Shown here piece after piece: positions 1 to 8,440 of a stretch of DNA of 64,000 nucleotides. Position 1 is the first letter of the stretch, and the number at the start of each line of letters is the position of its first letter. The position numbers and the translations under genes were made by a program. Source of the DNA: Rhizobium sp. Root708 (lineage in GTDB: Bacteria; Pseudomonadota; Alphaproteobacteria; Rhizobiales; Rhizobiaceae); the NCBI RefSeq assembly GCF_001429725.1, contig NZ_LMHV01000012.1, forward strand, positions 62,875-126,874, given 5' to 3'. Below the pieces are notes generated by a model. That model worked only from the letters and a program-made list of their open reading frames with translations, ran no database searches and had not been told where the DNA came from.

Positions 1-31
1 CCGTGCCGCGATCAACTCTCGGCTTCGGCCC

Positions 32-244
32 TTACGCCCACGGGTTCTTCGCGAGCTGCCATTCTCCGGTCTCGTCCGGTTCGACGCGCTTGTTGCCGCG
101 ATAGAAGATCGGCAGTCCGGTCTTCTTGTCCATGGAGAAACGGCTGGGCGTGAACTTCTCATCCTCGTGTCCGCGGATGGCGAGACCGAGTGCCTCTTTG
201 AACTTCCCGGCGTTGCACAGGTTTTTGAAGAGTGTCTGGTCCAT
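32..244 (-). CDS. Hypothetical 70-residue protein
   Basis: I do not recognise a named family. The protein is small, soluble and charged, begins MDQTLFKNLCNAGKF and has no signal peptide or membrane segment. I chose the ATG at 242-244 because a GGAG sits about eight bases upstream; an in-frame extension to 319 has no such site and its sequence looks non-coding. It is divergent from the phosphonate transport operon, with about 260 bases between them that hold the Pho-box-like site, so it could in principle share that control region. Codon use is like the neighbours, which supports it being a real gene. Confidence 0.6.
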   Translation of the reverse strand: MDQTLFKNLCNAGKFKEALGLAIRGHEDEKFTPSRFSMDKKTGLPIFYRGNKRVEPDETGEWQLAKNPWA

Positions 245-423
245 CGCTTTACTCCAGTATCGTCGCGGTCTCGAAATTGCCTGCCATCGACCGCCGCTCG
301 GGTCAACCGCCAACGGCAACAGGCTCGGCTTGAAATACCCGAACAGGCGGCAATTTGCGGCTTTTCGGCTATCAAGAGCCCGGCCGGCTTCCAGCGCCCG
401 CCAAAGCTTCGATTATGACAGTC

Positions 424-441
424 CTTACATAAAACTGACAT
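424..441 (+). promoter_or_regulatory. Pho-box-like site upstream of phnC
   Basis: The sequence CTTACATAAAACTGACAT is two 7-mers in direct repeat separated by the four bases AAAA, an 11-base period. The known PhoB half-site is CTGTCAT; here the halves match at 5 of 7 and 6 of 7 positions, and the AT-only spacer is typical. It lies about 67 bases before the phnC start. In Sinorhizobium the orthologous phoCDET operon is PhoB-dependent, which fits. The match is by eye. Confidence 0.6.
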
Positions 442-507
442 TGGAGCTTCATGAACCGGGACTAATGCACTCCCCCATATCGCACCTGGACTATGAGGAA
501 GAGCATG

Positions 508-1353
508 ATGTTCGAACTGAAGAATGTCACCCGCCGTTTCGGAAACAAGACTGCCGTCGATTCCGTGACGCTCGACATTCCTCAGGGCCAGATGGTCGGC
601 ATCATCGGCCGTTCCGGCGCCGGCAAGTCCACGCTTCTGCGCATGATCAACCGCCTGCAGGAGCCGACATCGGGTTCGATCCATTTCGCCGGCGTCGAAG
701 TCTCGCGTCTGCGTGGCCATGCGCTGCGCAACTGGCAGCGCGACTGCGCGATGATCTTTCAGCAGTTCAATCTCGTGCCGCGCCTCGACGTGCTGACCAA
801 CGTCATGCTTGGCCGTCTCAATCATCGCTCGACGACAATGAGCCTGCTCGGCGTTTTCAGCCGCGAAGAGCGCATCCACGCCATCGCCGCGCTCGAGCGC
901 CTCGGCATCGAGCAGACGGCGCTGCAGATGGCGGGTACCTTGTCGGGTGGTCAGCAGCAGCGCGTCGCCATCGCTCGCGCCCTGATGCAGAACCCGAAGA
1001 TGCTTCTCGCCGATGAGCCGATCGCCTCGCTCGATCCGCTGAACGCCAAGATCGTCATGGACGCGCTGCGCGACATCAACGAGCGCGAAGGCATCACCGT
1101 CGTCACCAACCTGCATACGCTCGACACCGCGCGCAATTACTGCGAGCGCATCGTCGGCATGTCGGCCGGCCGCGTCGTGTTCGACGGCAAGCCGTCCGAA
1201 CTGACGGCGGAAGCCGTCAAGCAGATCTACGGCACCGACAAGGACGGCGCCGGCATCGACGAAACGTTGACGTCGACCGCAATCAACATTCCCGCGGCCG
1301 CAGCCGCGCACCAATCCGCCGGCTTGCAACCGCTGGCGCTGGCCGGTCTCTGA
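508..1353 (+). CDS. phnC: Phosphonate/phosphate ABC transporter ATPase PhnC (PhoC-like)
   Basis: This is the nucleotide-binding subunit that powers phosphonate (and in rhizobia also phosphate) import with PhnD and the PhnE permeases. Visible motifs are Walker [10 protein letters not shown] at residues 34-42, ABC signature LSGGQQQR at 145-152, Walker B MLLADE at 165-170 and the H-loop histidine near 203. About 281 residues, normal for PhnC, with an alanine-rich tail. The start could be 505 or 508; both follow GAGGAAGAG, and 508 has the better spacing. The 493 ATG precedes the ribosome-binding site and is rejected. It is first in the phnC-phnD-phnE-phnE order, which matches rhizobial phoCDET. 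Confidence 0.95.
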   Translation: MFELKNVTRRFGNKTAVDSVTLDIPQGQMVGIIGRSGAGKSTLLRMINRLQEPTSGSIHFAGVEVSRLRGHALRNWQRDCAMIFQQFNLVPRLDVLTNVMLGRLNHRSTTMSLLGVFSREERIHAIAALERLGIEQTALQMAGTLSGGQQQRVAIARALMQNPKMLLADEPIASLDPLNAKIVMDALRDINEREGITVVTNLHTLDTARNYCERIVGMSAGRVVFDGKPSELTAEAVKQIYGTDKDGAGIDETLTSTAINIPAAAAAHQSAGLQPLALAGL

Positions 1354-1440
1354 GAGGGGCGGCCTCGATCGTAAGCCTGCGTTATGGGCACACTTCTTAA
1401 ACAGAATTGCCGGGGGACCCCGGTCAATCAGGAGAGAACC

Positions 1441-2346
1441 ATGTTGAAGAAAGCACTTTTTGCCGCCACGGCGCTGTTTGCGCTCGCTGGCGTTTCGCAT
1501 GCTGCGGACCTCAAGGAATTCCGCGTCGGTATCCTCGGCGGTGAAAACGAGGCCGACCGTCTTCGCAACTACGCTTGCCTTGCCGACCACCTGAAGAAGG
1601 AATTCGGCTTCGAGAAGGTTTCGCTCTTCCCGGCTGCCGACTATGACGGCGTTATCCAGGGTCTCCTCGGCGGCACGCTAGACTTCGCGGAACTCGGCGC
1701 TTCCGGCTACGCAGCCGTCAACATCAAGGATCCGAAGGCTGTGACCCCGATCCTGACGACGCAGCAGGAAGACGGCTCGACCGGCTACTACTCGATCGGT
1801 CTCGCTCTGAAGTCCTCCGGCATCAAGGACATCAAGGACGCCAAGGGCAAGAAGCTCGGCTACGCGGATCCGGACTCCACGTCTGGCTACCTGATCCCGC
1901 TGACGCAGATCCCGAAGGACACCGGCGTTCCGAACGACAAGTACTTCGCTTCGACGCAGTTCAACGGCGGTCACGAGAACAACCTTCTTGCTGCCTATGA
2001 CGGCAAGGTCGACGTCGCTGTTGACGACTCTTCGGGCATCGGCGATTTCAAGGACGGCTACACCTCCGGCACCTTCCGCAAGGCTGTCGACAAGGGCACC
2101 GTTGATCCGAACAAGCTGGTCGAAGTCTGGCGCTCGCCGCTGATCCCGAACGGCCCGCTCGTCGTTCGCAACGAACTCGGCACCGAGTGGCAGGCCAAGC
2201 TGACGGACTTCTTCATGAAGCTTCCGGAAAAGGACGCCAAGTGCTTCGCAGCCATCGAAGGCGGCGATTTCAAGGGCTACTCCAAGGTCACGCCTGACTT
2301 CTACAACGCGATCATCGACGCTCGTAAGGCTGCCATCGGCGGCTGA
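1441..2346 (+). CDS. phnD: Phosphonate ABC transporter substrate-binding protein PhnD (PhoD-like)
   Basis: Periplasmic binding protein that captures phosphonate or phosphate esters for the PhnC/PhnE transporter. The first 22 residues are a classic signal peptide ending SHA-A. The mature part has the PhnD-family features FRVGILGGENEADR near the N-terminus and YADPDSTSGYL in the centre. About 301 residues, the usual size. The start is set by GGAGAGAACC directly before the ATG; the upstream in-frame ATG at 1384 would bury the signal peptide. It is followed by a hairpin with a T-run before phnE, which would let this subunit be made in excess. Confidence 0.95.
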   Translation: MLKKALFAATALFALAGVSHAADLKEFRVGILGGENEADRLRNYACLADHLKKEFGFEKVSLFPAADYDGVIQGLLGGTLDFAELGASGYAAVNIKDPKAVTPILTTQQEDGSTGYYSIGLALKSSGIKDIKDAKGKKLGYADPDSTSGYLIPLTQIPKDTGVPNDKYFASTQFNGGHENNLLAAYDGKVDVAVDDSSGIGDFKDGYTSGTFRKAVDKGTVDPNKLVEVWRSPLIPNGPLVVRNELGTEWQAKLTDFFMKLPEKDAKCFAAIEGGDFKGYSKVTPDFYNAIIDARKAAIGG

Positions 2347-2364
2347 TCGATCTCCAGATCGAGA

Positions 2365-2391
2365 GGGGCGGTCCTTGTGGCCGCCCTTTTT
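2365..2391 (+). terminator. Intercistronic hairpin with T-run after phnD
   Basis: GGGCGG at 2366-2371 pairs with CCGCCC at 2381-2386 and is followed by five T residues. It sits between phnD and phnE in the same operon, so it probably acts as a partial terminator or 3' mRNA stabiliser, raising phnD over permease expression. Confidence 0.65.
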
Positions 2392-2416
2392 CCTGCCAAG
2401 AAAGCGGACATCCACC

Positions 2417-3397
2417 ATGACCTTTGCCGATCCTCATTCTCAGACGCACCGCGCGCAGCAACCGCAGCAGAGCGCCCATGAAATCGGCGAGGCGTGGAGC
2501 AAGATGGTGGCCCGCCGCCGCCTCTACACCGGTCTCGGCTTGGTGATCCTGCTGGTCGCTTTCGTCAGCTCCGTGAAGTTCGCGGACGAAAGCAATGCCG
2601 GCCATTTCATCGAACGCCTGCCGCATCTCTTCGATTTCGTGAGCTGGCTAGTTCCCAAGGACTGGACCGACGTCTGGCGGGCGCTGTTCGATATCGAAAG
2701 CCCGAGCCACCAGACGGGCGAAGAGTATAATTTCGCGCTCGGTCGCGTGCCCGTATGGGGCAGCTTCTACATTCCCGAATACTTCGAGCTGATGATCGTG
2801 ACGATCAACATCGCGCTGGTCTCGACCATCGTCGGTGTGGTCTTCGCCATGCCGCTGAGCTTCCTCGCGGCCCGCAATCTGTCGCCGTCCTCTCCGCTGC
2901 GTATCGTCGTCAAGCGCTTCATGGAATTCCTGCGCGCTTTTCCCGAGATCGTCATTGCCGGTCTCTTTGCCGCGATCCTGTCGATCGGGCCCGTCGCCGC
3001 CATCATCGCCGTCAGCCTCCATACGGTCGGCGCGCTCGGAAAGCTCTTCTACGAAGTCGTCGAAAACATCGACATGAAGCCGGATGAAGGCATGAAAGCC
3101 GTCGGCGCCAGCTGGGCCGAGCGCGTCCGCTTCGCAGCCCTGCCGCAGGTCATGCCGAACTTCATGTCCTATGCCCTGCTTCGGCTCGAGGTGAACGTCC
3201 GTGCGTCCACGATCATCGGCGCCGTCGGCGGCGGCGGTATCGGCGAGGAGTTGAAGCTTTCCATCTCGCGCGGTTTCGGTGCCAAGACCGTGGCACTGGT
3301 TCTGTTGCTCTTCATCACCATCGTCGCGGTCGACCAGTTCTCCGCATGGCTGCGCCGCCGCCTCGTCGGCGAGCATGCCTTCCTTCTGCAGCATTGA
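2417..3397 (+). CDS. phnE: Phosphonate ABC transporter permease PhnE (first copy, PhoE-like)
   Basis: Inner-membrane permease of the phosphonate importer, about 326 residues. Hydrophobic segments are visible near the N-terminus (GLVILLVAFVSSV), around IVTINIALVSTIVGVVFAM and near the C-terminus. The binding-protein-dependent transport signature that contacts the ATPase appears as MKPDEGMKAVGASWAERV. The C-terminal VRASTIIGAVGGGGIGEEL is typical of PhnE. The ATG at 2417 is chosen because the longer frame begins within the preceding hairpin region. It is followed after 8 bases by a second phnE, so the channel is probably a heterodimer. Confidence 0.92.
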   Translation: MTFADPHSQTHRAQQPQQSAHEIGEAWSKMVARRRLYTGLGLVILLVAFVSSVKFADESNAGHFIERLPHLFDFVSWLVPKDWTDVWRALFDIESPSHQTGEEYNFALGRVPVWGSFYIPEYFELMIVTINIALVSTIVGVVFAMPLSFLAARNLSPSSPLRIVVKRFMEFLRAFPEIVIAGLFAAILSIGPVAAIIAVSLHTVGALGKLFYEVVENIDMKPDEGMKAVGASWAERVRFAALPQVMPNFMSYALLRLEVNVRASTIIGAVGGGGIGEELKLSISRGFGAKTVALVLLLFITIVAVDQFSAWLRRRLVGEHAFLLQH

Positions 3398-3405
3398 GGT
3401 CCGCC

Positions 3406-4746
3406 ATGACGGTGATCGACGCCAACCGGATGCATGAAATCGAACTCCGCTATCCGGACTACTTCAAACGTTCCTTCCGTCAGCGGTTCGGTGGCCTGAT
3501 GATGGTCGTCGCCACGCTGCTTTACGGCATCTATGCCAGCTGGTTCTTCGACCTGCCGAAGTTGCTTGCCGAGGCGCATTGGGAGCGCGTCGGCCTCTAT
3601 CTCAGCCAGTGGGTGAGCTATGACGTCCAGCCGGAGTTTCGCATCGGCGATACCGGCATCACCGTCAAGTATCCGCGCTTCTCGCCGCTTGGCGACAACC
3701 CGCATCCCGATTGGGTGGTCAACAATCCGGACGGTACCATCTCGGTTTCGGTAAGCGGCAAGGGACGCATGGTAACGGTTTCGAAGACCGAGGCTGTCGT
3801 CACCGCCCACGGCATCACCGTTCCGGTCGAACTGTCGAGCGGTGCGCCAAAGGTCGTCGGCCCCGTTCCGAGCTGGATGACCGTCTATGACGACAACGTT
3901 CTTGCCGATCTCGGTTTTGCCGGCGATGTCAGCATCTCCGCCGACCGCGTGAAGATCCGCAAGCGCTTCCTCGGCTGGGCGAATTTCGTATTCGACACCC
4001 AATCGCCCTTCTTCGACAAGCCGGCAGGCGAGGTTTTGAGCCTGATCGTTTCGGGCCCGGAACTGAAGCCCGGCCAATCCAATCTGTCGCTCGCCTTCGA
4101 CAACATCTGGTACAACAGCGCCTGGCAGCATGGCGATGTCTGGACCAAGCTCTTCCAGACCATCGTCATGGCCTTCCTCGGCACCTTGCTCGGTGCGCTG
4201 GTAGCCTTCCCGCTGGCGTTCCTGGCGGCGCGCAACATCACGCCGAACAGGCTGCTCAATCAGGTCCTGAAGCGCTTCTTCGACTTCCTGCGCTCCGTCG
4301 ACATGCTGATCTGGGCGCTCTTCCTGACCCGCGCGTTCGGCCCCGGACCGCTCGCCGGCTCCGGCGCGATCTTCCTCACGGAAACCGGCACGCTCGGCAA
4401 GCTCTATTCCGAAGGCCTTGAAAACATCGACAACAAGCCGCGCGAAGGCATCAAGTCCACCGGCGCCTCGACGATGCTCACACACCGCTACGGCATCATT
4501 CCGCAGATCGTTCCGGTTTTCGTCAGCCAGACGCTCTACCAGTGGGAATCGAACGTCCGCGGCGCGACGATCATCGGCGCCGTCGGCGCCGGCGGTATCG
4601 GCCTCAAGCTCTGGGAATCGATGCGCACCAACGCCAACTGGGAAAACGTCGCATACATGGTTCTGCTGATCCTGATGGTGGTGTTCCTGTTCGACATGGC
4701 CTCGAACGCCCTGCGTCACCGGCTGATGGGAACGAAGACACATTAA
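3406..4746 (+). CDS. phnE: Phosphonate ABC transporter permease PhnE (second copy, long form, PhoT-like)
   Basis: Second permease subunit, about 446 residues against the usual 260-330. The extra length is a roughly 200-residue insertion after the first membrane segment, rich in beta-type sequence (for example GDTGITVKYPRFSP), which should face the periplasm. The C-terminal half carries the normal permease core: MAFLGTLLGALVAFPLAFLAARN, the EAA-type loop NKPREGIKSTGAS and VRGATIIGAVGAGGIGLKL. The long form corresponds to PhoT of rhizobial phoCDET. The start at 3406 follows a GAGGT. It ends the transport half of the block; a 132-base gap follows. Confidence 0.92.
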   Translation: MTVIDANRMHEIELRYPDYFKRSFRQRFGGLMMVVATLLYGIYASWFFDLPKLLAEAHWERVGLYLSQWVSYDVQPEFRIGDTGITVKYPRFSPLGDNPHPDWVVNNPDGTISVSVSGKGRMVTVSKTEAVVTAHGITVPVELSSGAPKVVGPVPSWMTVYDDNVLADLGFAGDVSISADRVKIRKRFLGWANFVFDTQSPFFDKPAGEVLSLIVSGPELKPGQSNLSLAFDNIWYNSAWQHGDVWTKLFQTIVMAFLGTLLGALVAFPLAFLAARNITPNRLLNQVLKRFFDFLRSVDMLIWALFLTRAFGPGPLAGSGAIFLTETGTLGKLYSEGLENIDNKPREGIKSTGASTMLTHRYGIIPQIVPVFVSQTLYQWESNVRGATIIGAVGAGGIGLKLWESMRTNANWENVAYMVLLILMVVFLFDMASNALRHRLMGTKTH

Positions 4747-4766
4747 AAGATGAAGATCGGCTCCGG

Positions 4767-4784
4767 CCATCATCATTCTGTCAC
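4767..4784 (+). promoter_or_regulatory. Pho-box-like site upstream of the DUF1045-phnM-phnN genes
   Basis: CCATCATCATTCTGTCAC shows two 7-mers 11 bases apart. The second, CTGTCAC, matches the PhoB half-site consensus fully and the first matches at 5 of 7. It lies about 95 bases before the TTG start at 4879, in the only sizeable gap of the phosphonate block. This suggests a second PhoB-controlled transcription unit. The match is by eye, and the repeated CAT triplets could give the weak half by chance. Confidence 0.45.
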
Positions 4785-4878
4785 GGAAATCTTTTAGCCG
4801 GAAACCGGTCTTGAAGTTGCCGCGCAAATCGCGGCAGACTGCGGCCCGCTTTCAGAACGATTTCCCAGGATACGAGCC

Positions 4879-5574
4879 TTGCGTTACGGACTCTATTTCA
4901 CGCCGCCGGAGGACCATCCTTTGAACGGCACGGCCTCGCTCTGGCTTGGCCGTGATGCCTTCACCGGCGAAACTTATCCGGCTCCCGAATATCAGGACAT
5001 GCCGGGCAGCGAACAGTTCGAGCTGACCGCCGATCCGCGGCGTTACGGCTTTCATGCGACCATCAAGGCGCCGTTCAGCCTGGCGGCCTCGGTGACCGAG
5101 AAGGACCTGATCCCGGTGGTCGAGGATTTTGCCGCCCGCACGCCCGCTTTCGAGATCCCGGAACTGGTGCTCGGGCAGCTCGGCCGCTTTTTTGCGTTGG
5201 TCCCCGGTTTCCTGCATCCGCCGCTTCAGGATTTCGCTGCGAAGGTGGTAAAGTCCTTCGAACCGTTCCGCGCCGCGCTGTCGGATGCCGATGTCGCGCG
5301 TCGCAAGCCGGAGGAATTGACGGAAAGCCAGAGGGCCAATCTGCTGCGCTGGGGCTATCCCTACGTAATGGATGACTTTGGTTTCCACATGACCCTGACC
5401 GGCAAGGTTCCGCCCGAGCGATCCGGCGTGATGAAGGAGATTCTGGCCGAGCGATTTTCGGCCTTTACGGGCCGGCCGCTGGCAATTTCCGGCCTGGCCG
5501 TATTCGTCGAAGAGGCGCGCGGCGCCCCGTTCAAAGTTCATTCCTGGTGGCCGCTTGCCGGCGCCGAAAGCTGA
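4879..5574 (+). CDS. DUF1045 family 2H-phosphoesterase of phosphonate metabolism
   Basis: About 231 residues, of the DUF1045 family (putative phosphonate metabolism protein), which has the 2H-phosphoesterase fold. Both catalytic motifs are visible: HATIK near residue 58 in RYGFHATIKAPF, and HMTLTG near residue 171 in DFGFHMTLTG. 2H enzymes act on cyclic or 2',3'-phosphodiesters. Members sit next to phnM and phnN, as here, and the C-P lyase pathway produces a ribose 1,2-cyclic phosphate 5-phosphate, so opening this ring is a reasonable inferred role. The start is TTG with AGGA eight bases upstream; no nearby ATG fits. A gap of 12 bases separates it from phnM. Confidence 0.85.
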   Translation: MRYGLYFTPPEDHPLNGTASLWLGRDAFTGETYPAPEYQDMPGSEQFELTADPRRYGFHATIKAPFSLAASVTEKDLIPVVEDFAARTPAFEIPELVLGQLGRFFALVPGFLHPPLQDFAAKVVKSFEPFRAALSDADVARRKPEELTESQRANLLRWGYPYVMDDFGFHMTLTGKVPPERSGVMKEILAERFSAFTGRPLAISGLAVFVEEARGAPFKVHSWWPLAGAES

Positions 5575-5586
5575 AAGACCTGATCC

Positions 5587-6726
5587 ATGAGCAAAGAAAC
5601 CGCCTTTTCCAATGCGCGTATCGTCCTCGAGGACGAGATCGTCAACGGATCGGTCCTCGTCCGCGACGGCAAGATTGCCGATATCTCGACGGGCAGCTCG
5701 CATGTCGGCGAAGACTTCGAGGGTGACTATCTGATCCCCGGTCTGGTCGAACTGCACACCGATCATCTCGAAGGTCATTATTCGCCGCGCCCCGGTCTGC
5801 GCTGGCACAAGACGGCCGCGATCCAGGCGCATGACGCCCAGATCGTCACCTCGGGTATCACCACGGTTTTCGATTGCCTGCGCATGGGCGCTGACGAAGA
5901 CGGCGGCTTCGAGCACGGCGAAATGCGCGAGATGGCCGATGCGATCCAGCAGGCGGAACAGGAAGGCCGCTTGCGCGCCGAGCACCTGATCCACCTGCGT
6001 TGCGAGGTCTCCGCCGACAACGTGCTCGAGCACTTTGCCGATTTCGAAAACGATCGCTATGTGCGCCTCGTCTCGCTGATGGACCATGCCCCCGGCCAGC
6101 GCCAGTTCCAGACGATGGACCAGTACACCTTCTACTACCAGAAGAAGCGCGGCCTCTCCGACGCCGAGTTCGCGCGCTTCGTCGAAAAGCGCGTCAGCGA
6201 ATCGGAGCGCAACTCCACGCCGCACCGCATCGCCATTGCCAAGGTCTGCGCGGAGCGCGGCATCACCGTCGCCAGCCACGATGACGCAACGCTCTCTCAC
6301 GTCGACGAAGCGATCGAGAACGGCGTGCGCCTCGCGGAATTCCCGACGAGCTTCGACGCCGCCAAGGCATCGCATGGCCATGGCATGAGCGTATTGATGG
6401 GTGCGCCGAACGTGGTGCGGGGCAAGTCGCACTCGGGCAATATCGCCGCCCGCGATCTCGCCGAACGCGGCGTGCTTGACGTTCTTTCCTCCGACTATGT
6501 GCCGCTCAGTTTGCTCTACGCGCCCTTCATCCTCGCTGACGAGGTCGAAGGGATGACCCTGCCCAAGGCGATCGCCATGGTCACCTCGACGCCCGCCCGC
6601 ACGGTCAGCCTTGATGACCGCGGTCGGATCGCTCAGGGCCTGCGTGCCGACCTCGTCCGTGTTCACCGCGATCATGGCGTTCCGGTCTGCCGCTCTGTCT
6701 GGCGCGAAGGGCGCCGTGTCGCATGA
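5587..6726 (+). CDS. phnM: Alpha-D-ribose 1-methylphosphonate 5-triphosphate diphosphatase PhnM
   Basis: Amidohydrolase-family enzyme that removes pyrophosphate from ribose-1-methylphosphonate 5-triphosphate, giving the substrate for the C-P lyase core PhnJ. It has 379 residues, the usual length. Metal-ligand motifs include LVELHTDHLEGHY near residues 54-66, HLRCEVS near residue 136 and VASHDD near residue 230. The C-terminal barrel shows LDVLSSDYVP and LRADLVRV, both typical of the family. Its stop overlaps the phnN start in ATGA, so the two are translationally coupled. The C-P lyase core genes phnG-L are not in this window. Confidence 0.95.
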   Translation: MSKETAFSNARIVLEDEIVNGSVLVRDGKIADISTGSSHVGEDFEGDYLIPGLVELHTDHLEGHYSPRPGLRWHKTAAIQAHDAQIVTSGITTVFDCLRMGADEDGGFEHGEMREMADAIQQAEQEGRLRAEHLIHLRCEVSADNVLEHFADFENDRYVRLVSLMDHAPGQRQFQTMDQYTFYYQKKRGLSDAEFARFVEKRVSESERNSTPHRIAIAKVCAERGITVASHDDATLSHVDEAIENGVRLAEFPTSFDAAKASHGHGMSVLMGAPNVVRGKSHSGNIAARDLAERGVLDVLSSDYVPLSLLYAPFILADEVEGMTLPKAIAMVTSTPARTVSLDDRGRIAQGLRADLVRVHRDHGVPVCRSVWREGRRVA

Positions 6727-7322
6727 ACCCGTCACACGAACCCCACGTTGTTCCCGGTACCGAACGCGGCATCATGGTCGTTGTCGTCGGGCCAAGCGGC
6801 GCCGGCAAGGACACGCTGATGGCGCTTGCCGCCAAGCATTTCCACGGCCGCCCGGATGTGCATTTCGTCCGCCGCGTCATCACCCGTGACAGCGAGGCGG
6901 GCGGCGAACATCATCTCGCGGTGTCGAACCAGGGCTTTGCGTCGATGGAGCAGGCCGGAAACTTCGCCGTCTGGTGGGAAGCGCACGGCTTGAAGTACGG
7001 CATTCCGGCCGAGGTGTCGGTGGCGCTGGCGCAGGGTAACCTGGTGATCGCCAACGGCTCGCGTTCGGCGCTTCATCACTTCAAGGCGGTCTTCCCGCGC
7101 CTCAAGGTCATCAATGTGACGGCGCGTGCCGAGGTGCTGGCAACCCGTCTCGAGGCTCGCGGCCGCGAAACGCATGAGGACATCATGGCGCGTCTCGCCC
7201 GTGGTCCGCTGACCGTGCGCGGCGATTACGACGTGATCGACCTCGACAACAGCGACTCGCTGGAAGACGGCGAGCGCAGGATCGTGGATGCGCTGAACGG
7301 CTTCCTCGCGGAAGTCGCCTAG
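6723..7322 (+). CDS. phnN: Ribose 1,5-bisphosphate phosphokinase PhnN
   Basis: Kinase that converts ribose 1,5-bisphosphate to PRPP at the end of the C-P lyase pathway. A P-loop GPSGAGKD is visible near residues 24-31, followed by RRVITRD, typical of the guanylate-kinase-like PhnN family. It has 199 residues with a short N-terminal extension before the conserved core, so an internal start near 6774 is possible. I kept 6723 because of the ATGA overlap with phnM. The GrpB-family gene follows 14 bases downstream. Confidence 0.93.
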   Translation: MNPSHEPHVVPGTERGIMVVVVGPSGAGKDTLMALAAKHFHGRPDVHFVRRVITRDSEAGGEHHLAVSNQGFASMEQAGNFAVWWEAHGLKYGIPAEVSVALAQGNLVIANGSRSALHHFKAVFPRLKVINVTARAEVLATRLEARGRETHEDIMARLARGPLTVRGDYDVIDLDNSDSLEDGERRIVDALNGFLAEVA

Positions 7323-7336
7323 ATCGGGGAGGGACG

Positions 7337-7843
7337 ATGACCATCGTTGTCGTTCCCTACGATCCCAAGTGGCCGAGCCTTTTCGACGAGGTCGTCAAAG
7401 CGGAACTGCAGCCGGTGCTCTCCGACCTGGCGCCGGTCTTCCATCATGTCGGCAGCACCTCCGTTCCGGGTCTTGCCGCCAAGCCGAAGATCGATCTGCA
7501 TGCCGCGTTCAGCGATCAGGAAAGCTTGCTGGTCGCCATCGAGCGCATCAAGGGCCTGCCCGCCTACACCTTTCACGGCGACAAGTACAACGACCAGAGC
7601 TGGACCTTCACCAGCGGCAAGGGCTCCTACGGCGCCCGGCTCTATCTCTGCACCTCCGACAACACAGTGCTTCGCGACCGCATCATTTTCCGCGACTATC
7701 TGAGGGCACATCCTGAGCGGGCCCAGGCCTATGCCGCGCTCAAGCTTCGCCTTATGGGTGAGGCGAACGACGACTGGTCCTATTACACCGGCGGCAAGAC
7801 GGACTTCGTGGGGGAGACGTTGCAGCGCGCTCGATATAGTTGA
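7337..7843 (+). CDS. GrpB/UPF0157 nucleotidyltransferase-fold protein
   Basis: About 168 residues, of the GrpB (UPF0157) family, which has a nucleotidyltransferase fold. The defining motif HHVGSTSVPGLAAKPKIDL is visible near residues 35-53, where GSTSVPGL and KPxID form the presumed active site. A strong GGGGAGGG precedes the ATG. It lies 14 bases after phnN, so it is probably co-transcribed with the phosphonate genes, but no biochemical role for GrpB proteins in that pathway is established. Domains of this family are also fused to some dephospho-CoA kinases. Confidence 0.88.
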   Translation: MTIVVVPYDPKWPSLFDEVVKAELQPVLSDLAPVFHHVGSTSVPGLAAKPKIDLHAAFSDQESLLVAIERIKGLPAYTFHGDKYNDQSWTFTSGKGSYGARLYLCTSDNTVLRDRIIFRDYLRAHPERAQAYAALKLRLMGEANDDWSYYTGGKTDFVGETLQRARYS

Positions 7844-7939
7844 AAAGAGCTCTATGCTTGCGCTCAACGCTGAATTGCGCAAAGCTTCGAAGCAATACAC
7901 CAGCGCGGCGCGCTAGGAGAAGTGTATCGCGGAGGGGGC

Positions 7940-8440
7940 ATGCGCCTGTTTCGGGTCTTGGTTCGGTTGTTTTCCAGCAAGGGGAGAGTTCAGGAGCGAC
8001 GCTATGAACCGATTGTCGTTGTAACCACCCCGATCCCGCCGCCTAAAGTCGAAACCGTTCTCAGTGGCCGGTGCTGGGTCGTCGATGGGGACACCATCAT
8101 CATCGATAGTGTTCGCATTCGCTTAGCAGGGATTGACGCGCCGGAACTCGATCATCCTTGGGGAAAGCAATCGAAATGGGCCTTGGTTCAGCTCTGCAAG
8201 GGGCAGACCGTAGCGGCTCGGATGAGGCCTGAACTGTCTTATGATCGCGTAGTCGCGGATTGTTTCCTGCCGGATGGTCGCGATCTCTCAGCCGAACTCG
8301 TCCGCATGGGCCTGGCGTTGGATTGGCCCAAGTTCTCGGGAGGGAAGTATCGTCACCTCGAAACGGTGGATGCACGGCGCAAGTTGTGGCGCGCCGATGC
8401 GCGGCAACGCGGCAAGCTTCGCCCACAGATGGATGGTTAG
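7940..8440 (+). CDS. Thermonuclease (SNase-like) family protein
   Basis: About 166 residues with a staphylococcal-nuclease-like domain from about residue 40 onward. The family catalytic residues appear in place: Arg and Glu in VRIRLAGIDAPE, and a second Arg in YDRVVADCF; WVVDGDT precedes them. The N-terminal 35 residues are basic with a proline run, and I see no clear cleavable signal peptide, so location is uncertain. The ATG at 7940 follows GGAGGGGG. Base use is less GC-rich at third positions than in the phn genes, which hints at acquisition. Probably degrades or nicks nucleic acid; the substrate is unknown. Confidence 0.85.
   Translation: MRLFRVLVRLFSSKGRVQERRYEPIVVVTTPIPPPKVETVLSGRCWVVDGDTIIIDSVRIRLAGIDAPELDHPWGKQSKWALVQLCKGQTVAARMRPELSYDRVVADCFLPDGRDLSAELVRMGLALDWPKFSGGKYRHLETVDARRKLWRADARQRGKLRPQMDG

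Noticed and set aside
4852..6735. Long reverse open frame (627 codons) opposite the DUF1045 and phnM genes
   Set aside because: It is antisense to two well-recognised genes and results from GC-rich codon bias; its protein is Arg/Asp/Gly-rich without a family.
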